Positions 6,205 to 9,173 of a DNA stretch of 9,173 nucleotides are shown here, piece after piece. A program made the position numbers and the translations under genes. The DNA lies in contig QMLA01000023.1 of assembly GCA_003646585.1 (NCBI GenBank), forward strand, positions 1-9,173, given 5' to 3'. The notes below the pieces were generated by a model. The model was not told the origin of the DNA and searched no databases. It worked only from the letters and a program-made list of their open reading frames with translations. The DNA comes from Deltaproteobacteria bacterium (lineage in GTDB: Bacteria; Desulfobacterota; B13-G15). Position 1 is the first letter of the stretch; each line of letters begins with the position of its first letter.

Positions 6205-7347
6205 ATGGCCCTTTCCTTCGCGAGGAACCCCTTTATCTTGGGGCTTTTTGTCGTTTTTTCCTTTCTTTTGGAGATAAAATGCGCAGTTGCCTCCAGCGTC
6301 ATAGTTAAGGGAATCAGGTGGTGGGCCAATGAGGGGTATACTCGAGTAGTTGTCGACTTGAACAGAGAGGTCTCCTATAAAGTTGGGTTCTTGAAGAAAG
6401 ATCCCGTCGCAGGTCGTCCGGCCAGGTTTTACGTAGATCTCAGGCCAGCCAGGCTTCTGCCGAAGATTCCCCGAGCTTTTTACATAGAGGGAGAAATATG
6501 CAGGAGGGTGCGAGTCGGACAGTTTGATCGCCGAACGGTGAGAGTGGTTCTGGAAGTTAGGGAATTCAAGGATTACGAGGTCTTCTTGTTACACTCTCCC
6601 TTCAGGCTTGTGATAGATCTCTACGGAGACAGGATTTCGCCCAAAAAGGGCATCACTTTGGTTATAGATCCAGGTCATGGCGGAAGAGACCCAGGTGCCA
6701 TTGGGCCAACTGGTTTGAAGGAGAAGGACGTCGTGCTGAGGATCGGCAAACTTTTACGTCAAAAGGCGAAAAAGCGTTTAGGTTGGCGAGTAGTGATGAC
6801 CCGGCAAGATGACCGTTACCTTCCCCTTGAAGAACGCACCGCCATTGCCAATGCGAAAAAGGGAGATTTATTTATTTCCATCCACTGTAACGCTTCCCGT
6901 AACAGAAGACAACGGGGTGTGGAGACATATTTTCTCAGTTTCACTACCGATAGAGAAGCGTTGCGGCTTGCCGCAAGGGAAAACGGTGTACCTCCCTCCA
7001 AAATAGACGCCTTGCAGCTGATACTTTACGATCTCATGCTCAGAGCAAAGGTGGAGGATTCGGAGAGGCTGGCATACTCGGTTCAGAGGAATCTTATTTC
7101 CAGGCTTAAGAAACGCTGGAGGGTGCGGGATCTCGGTGTAAAGCGCGCCCCCTTCGTGGTCCTCATAGGAGCCAAGATGCCCTCGATTCTTGCTGAGGTC
7201 AGTTTTATAAGCAACAGATACGAGGAGCGCAGATTGAGAGATCCTCGCTACCTCGATGCCATTTCCGAGGGGATCCTTCGGGGACTTGAGGCTTATGCGA
7301 GGCAATATCTCCTAAAGCCCACCCTTACAGAAGCTTCCCTTAGGTGA
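6205..7347 (+). CDS. amiC: AMIN-domain N-acetylmuramoyl-L-alanine amidase (AmiC-like)
   Basis: Periplasmic zinc amidase that cuts the bond between N-acetylmuramic acid and the stem peptide. Of 380 aa, residues 1-29 are a signal peptide ending AVA. An AMIN domain (about 32-140), known to bind peptidoglycan or target proteins to envelope sites, is followed by an Amidase_3 domain (about 149-365). Zinc ligands are visible: His158 in DPGHGG, Glu173 in KEKD and His227 in SIHCNA; the catalytic Glu331 is in LAEVSF. The stretch 250-300 between His227 and Glu331 matches the place and style of the regulatory helix that blocks the active site in E. coli AmiB/AmiC until a LytM activator binds. No LysM repeats are present. 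It starts 1 nt after the pilQ stop (TGAgATG) with no clear Shine-Dalgarno, so translation is probably coupled. The symbol is by family resemblance. Confidence 0.93.
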   Translation: MALSFARNPFILGLFVVFSFLLEIKCAVASSVIVKGIRWWANEGYTRVVVDLNREVSYKVGFLKKDPVAGRPARFYVDLRPARLLPKIPRAFYIEGEICRRVRVGQFDRRTVRVVLEVREFKDYEVFLLHSPFRLVIDLYGDRISPKKGITLVIDPGHGGRDPGAIGPTGLKEKDVVLRIGKLLRQKAKKRLGWRVVMTRQDDRYLPLEERTAIANAKKGDLFISIHCNASRNRRQRGVETYFLSFTTDREALRLAARENGVPPSKIDALQLILYDLMLRAKVEDSERLAYSVQRNLISRLKKRWRVRDLGVKRAPFVVLIGAKMPSILAEVSFISNRYEERRLRDPRYLDAISEGILRGLEAYARQYLLKPTLTEASLR

Positions 7348-7349
7348 CC

Positions 7350-9173
7350 TTAATTCTTCAGGAAGGATTTAACCGTGGAGACCAACTTGGAGGCATCAAA
7401 GGGTTTGGGGAGGATGGCCTCCACTGAGACTTCTTGGGCGAGGGAAGGGTAGCCCGTTATGACAATGATCTTCGTTTTGGGGGAAAGCTTCTTCAGATTT
7501 TCTATAAGGAACTTGCCCTCCATTTCGGGCATCACAAGATCGGTTATCACAAGCTGAAGGCTTCTGCGCAACACCTTGAATATCTCGAGTGCTTCCGTTG
7601 GACTCGTCGTCGCGATGACGTTGAACCCCTCGCGTTCAAGGACGTCCTTCACAAAGGACAATATCCTCTCCTCATCGTCCACGACCAGAACGGTATTCGG
7701 GTGTTTTGACCGCTCGACATGACGAGGAGGCTGTACCTCTTTTGGTATCTCCTCTATCAGAGGGAAGCGCATATGGAAGGTTGTTCCCTGCCCCAAGGTC
7801 GTTTCCACATCGATTTTTCCGTGGTGCTCCTTCACAATTCCATAAACTACCGCAAGGCCAAGACCAGTCCCCCGGCCCTTTTTCTTCGTGGTGAAGAAGG
7901 GATCGAATATATGAGGGAGGTGCTCGGGACGAATTCCTGTCCCCGTATCCGATACGGACAACCTCACGTTGCGTTCACTTCCCTTCTCTTCCACAGCGGT
8001 TTCTATCTTTACCGTTCCCCCATGGGGCATAGCGTCAAAGGCATTGAGGATGACATTGACCAGTACCTGCTCAAGCCTAATAGGATCTCCCTTTATGATA
8101 ATGGAGGAATCCGTGAGATTCAGATCGATTTTGACGTTGTCCGGTTTCAGATGGGAAATCAGCCTTATACTGTCGTGAATTACATCGTTGAGGTTCACTG
8201 TAACCATCTGGGAAGGTTTTCTGCGAGCAAAATCCAATAGCTTTGAAACGATCTGAGAAGCTGACCGTGCTGCCTGTTCGATGTCCTTTAGCTTCTGGAG
8301 ACAAAAATCGGGAATTTCCTCGTGCATGGAAAGGAGTTCAACATTTCCCAGAATGGCAGCAAGGAGGTTATTAAAGTCATGTGCAATTCCTCCTGCCATA
8401 ATTCCTATGGATTCCATTTTCTGCGAATATATGAGTTCGGCCTGAAGTTTCTTTCTTTCCGAAATGTCTCGGCAAAATAACTGCACAAATTTCTGCTCGT
8501 TGATTTCCAAAATGGCACAGCTAACTTCAAGAGGGATTTTGTGACCATTTTTATGATAATGCTCCACTTCGTAAACTAAAGGATGACCTTCCAGAAGTTG
8601 TTTTACCCTTTCTTCCCATGGCGCAATTCCTGAAGGCACCTCGAGCAAGCGCATATTCATTCCTTCCAGCTTATCGAAACCATGGAGCTCACAGGCCTTG
8701 CGATTTGCGCGGATAATCCCACCCTTTATGTTTGTTATCAGGATTCCATCACTGGCATTTTCAAATAAAGCATCAAGAAGGATTTCGGACATAGAGAGCT
8801 CTTTGTTCCTCTGCTCAACTAATCTTTCAAGTTCATGGGAGTATTCCAATATTTTGGCCTGCTGTTCACTGAGCTCATTTGTCAAAATAAGTTCCTTGCG
8901 CAAACGTCTCTGATCCATTTGCCTCCAAAATAGCAATGTTACCAATATGCTTCCCAAGAAAAAGTTGTTCGTAAAGAAGGTTTGCATATTATTGATCTGA
9001 TCAAAGATTAAAATAGGTATCAAATAAACAGAATGTGTTAACACAGCAATTGCTAAAGATACTTTAAAACTTAAAGGCAACATTCCAAGAACGAAGATAA
9101 CAAGAAGCACTATTCCTGCATAATATGGGGATTGATGTGCATTAAATTTTAAGATCATTAATTCTATTGCCGA
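7350..9173 (-). CDS. Membrane-bound PAS hybrid sensor histidine kinase with C-terminal receiver (N-terminus beyond window)
   Basis: Sensor kinase that autophosphorylates on His and passes phosphate to its own receiver. Numbering is from ATG 9158, which gives 602 aa. The frame stays open from that ATG to the window edge (five more codons, SAIEL), so the true start and further membrane segments probably lie outside. Membrane segments are about 12-29, 31-52 and 60-78. A coiled coil (80-125) follows, then PAS (about 126-232), then HisKA with GGIAHDFNN and phospho-acceptor His260. The HATPase has N-box LNAFDAM (Asn372), DTGTGI, FDPFFTT and GTGLGL. The receiver (about 488-600) has Asp494/Asp495, phospho-acceptor Asp540, Thr568 and Lys585. 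All key residues are present. It converges on the amidase, with stops 2 nt apart. The N-terminal part is AT-rich (16 of 60 G+C at 9001-9060). The signal sensed is unknown; a role in pilus control is suggested only by position. Confidence 0.93.
   Translation of the reverse strand, partial: SAIELMILKFNAHQSPYYAGIVLLVIFVLGMLPLSFKVSLAIAVLTHSVYLIPILIFDQINNMQTFFTNNFFLGSILVTLLFWRQMDQRRLRKELILTNELSEQQAKILEYSHELERLVEQRNKELSMSEILLDALFENASDGILITNIKGGIIRANRKACELHGFDKLEGMNMRLLEVPSGIAPWEERVKQLLEGHPLVYEVEHYHKNGHKIPLEVSCAILEINEQKFVQLFCRDISERKKLQAELIYSQKMESIGIMAGGIAHDFNNLLAAILGNVELLSMHEEIPDFCLQKLKDIEQAARSASQIVSKLLDFARRKPSQMVTVNLNDVIHDSIRLISHLKPDNVKIDLNLTDSSIIIKGDPIRLEQVLVNVILNAFDAMPHGGTVKIETAVEEKGSERNVRLSVSDTGTGIRPEHLPHIFDPFFTTKKKGRGTGLGLAVVYGIVKEHHGKIDVETTLGQGTTFHMRFPLIEEIPKEVQPPRHVERSKHPNTVLVVDDEERILSFVKDVLEREGFNVIATTSPTEALEIFKVLRRSLQLVITDLVMPEMEGKFLIENLKKLSPKTKIIVITGYPSLAQEVSVEAILPKPFDASKLVSTVKSFLKN

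Noticed and set aside
6268..6294. Cysteine near the end of the amidase signal peptide as a lipoprotein site
   Set aside because: The residues before it are E-I-K, which do not match a lipobox. A signal peptidase I site after AVA fits better.
5649..6329. 226-codon open frame on the minus strand across pilQ and the amidase start
   Set aside because: It lies fully antisense to two genes with clear family motifs, and its translation shows no recognisable domain. It is best explained as a shadow of coding sequence on the other strand.
7719..8240. 173-codon open frame on the plus strand inside the kinase gene
   Set aside because: It is antisense to the kinase catalytic region (HATPase and flanks), which has all expected motifs. 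No domain or proper initiation context was seen.
1..9173. CRISPR arrays, tRNA or rRNA genes, insertion sequences, phage genes or a new defence system
   Set aside because: No spaced repeats, transposase or integrase motifs, terminal inverted repeats or RNA gene patterns were seen. Nearly all bases are used by eight recognisable genes.

Overview
The window is bacterial, dense with genes and almost free of non-coding DNA. It looks like a Gram-negative (diderm) bacterium, because it carries an outer-membrane secretin and its inner-membrane alignment complex. The class A penicillin-binding protein, the PilQ and the PAS/HisKA kinase read like proteins of the former Deltaproteobacteria (Desulfobacterota and relatives), possibly a thermophile given the many Glu, Lys and Arg residues. 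That placement is an impression from protein style; no search was run.

Layout. Positions 1-2073 (+) hold the 3' part of a PBP1A-type peptidoglycan synthase whose start lies left of the window. A 106-bp spacer (2074-2179) contains an exact 15-bp tandem repeat and three TTGACA boxes, the only likely control region in view. Positions 2180-7347 (+) are one tight operon: pilM, pilN, pilO, pilP, pilQ and an AMIN-domain N-acetylmuramoyl-L-alanine amidase, with junctions from a 4-nt overlap to a 6-nt gap. Positions 7350-9173 (-) hold a membrane-bound hybrid sensor histidine kinase (TM region, PAS, HisKA, HATPase, receiver). It converges on the amidase with 2 nt between stop codons and runs off the right edge.

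How the genes work together. PilM (cytoplasmic, actin-like) binds the N-terminal tail of PilN. PilN and PilO form the periplasmic coiled-coil scaffold, and PilP links them to the PilQ secretin, through which a type IV pilus passes. Retraction and extension motors, pilin and the PilC platform are not in view. Peptidoglycan enzymes flank the machine: a synthase before pilM and a hydrolase after pilQ. This suggests wall remodelling coupled to assembly of the trans-envelope channel.

Main oddities. PilQ is very short (456 aa) and lacks the N-terminal AMIN domains usual for the family, while the next gene, the amidase, carries an AMIN domain. PilP has no lipobox cysteine. PilO ends in a strongly basic periplasmic tail. 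The spacer before pilM holds repeated TTGA-N5/6-TCAA elements. I do not see a wholly new system here: this is a recognisable type IV pilus alignment operon with lineage-specific variations.
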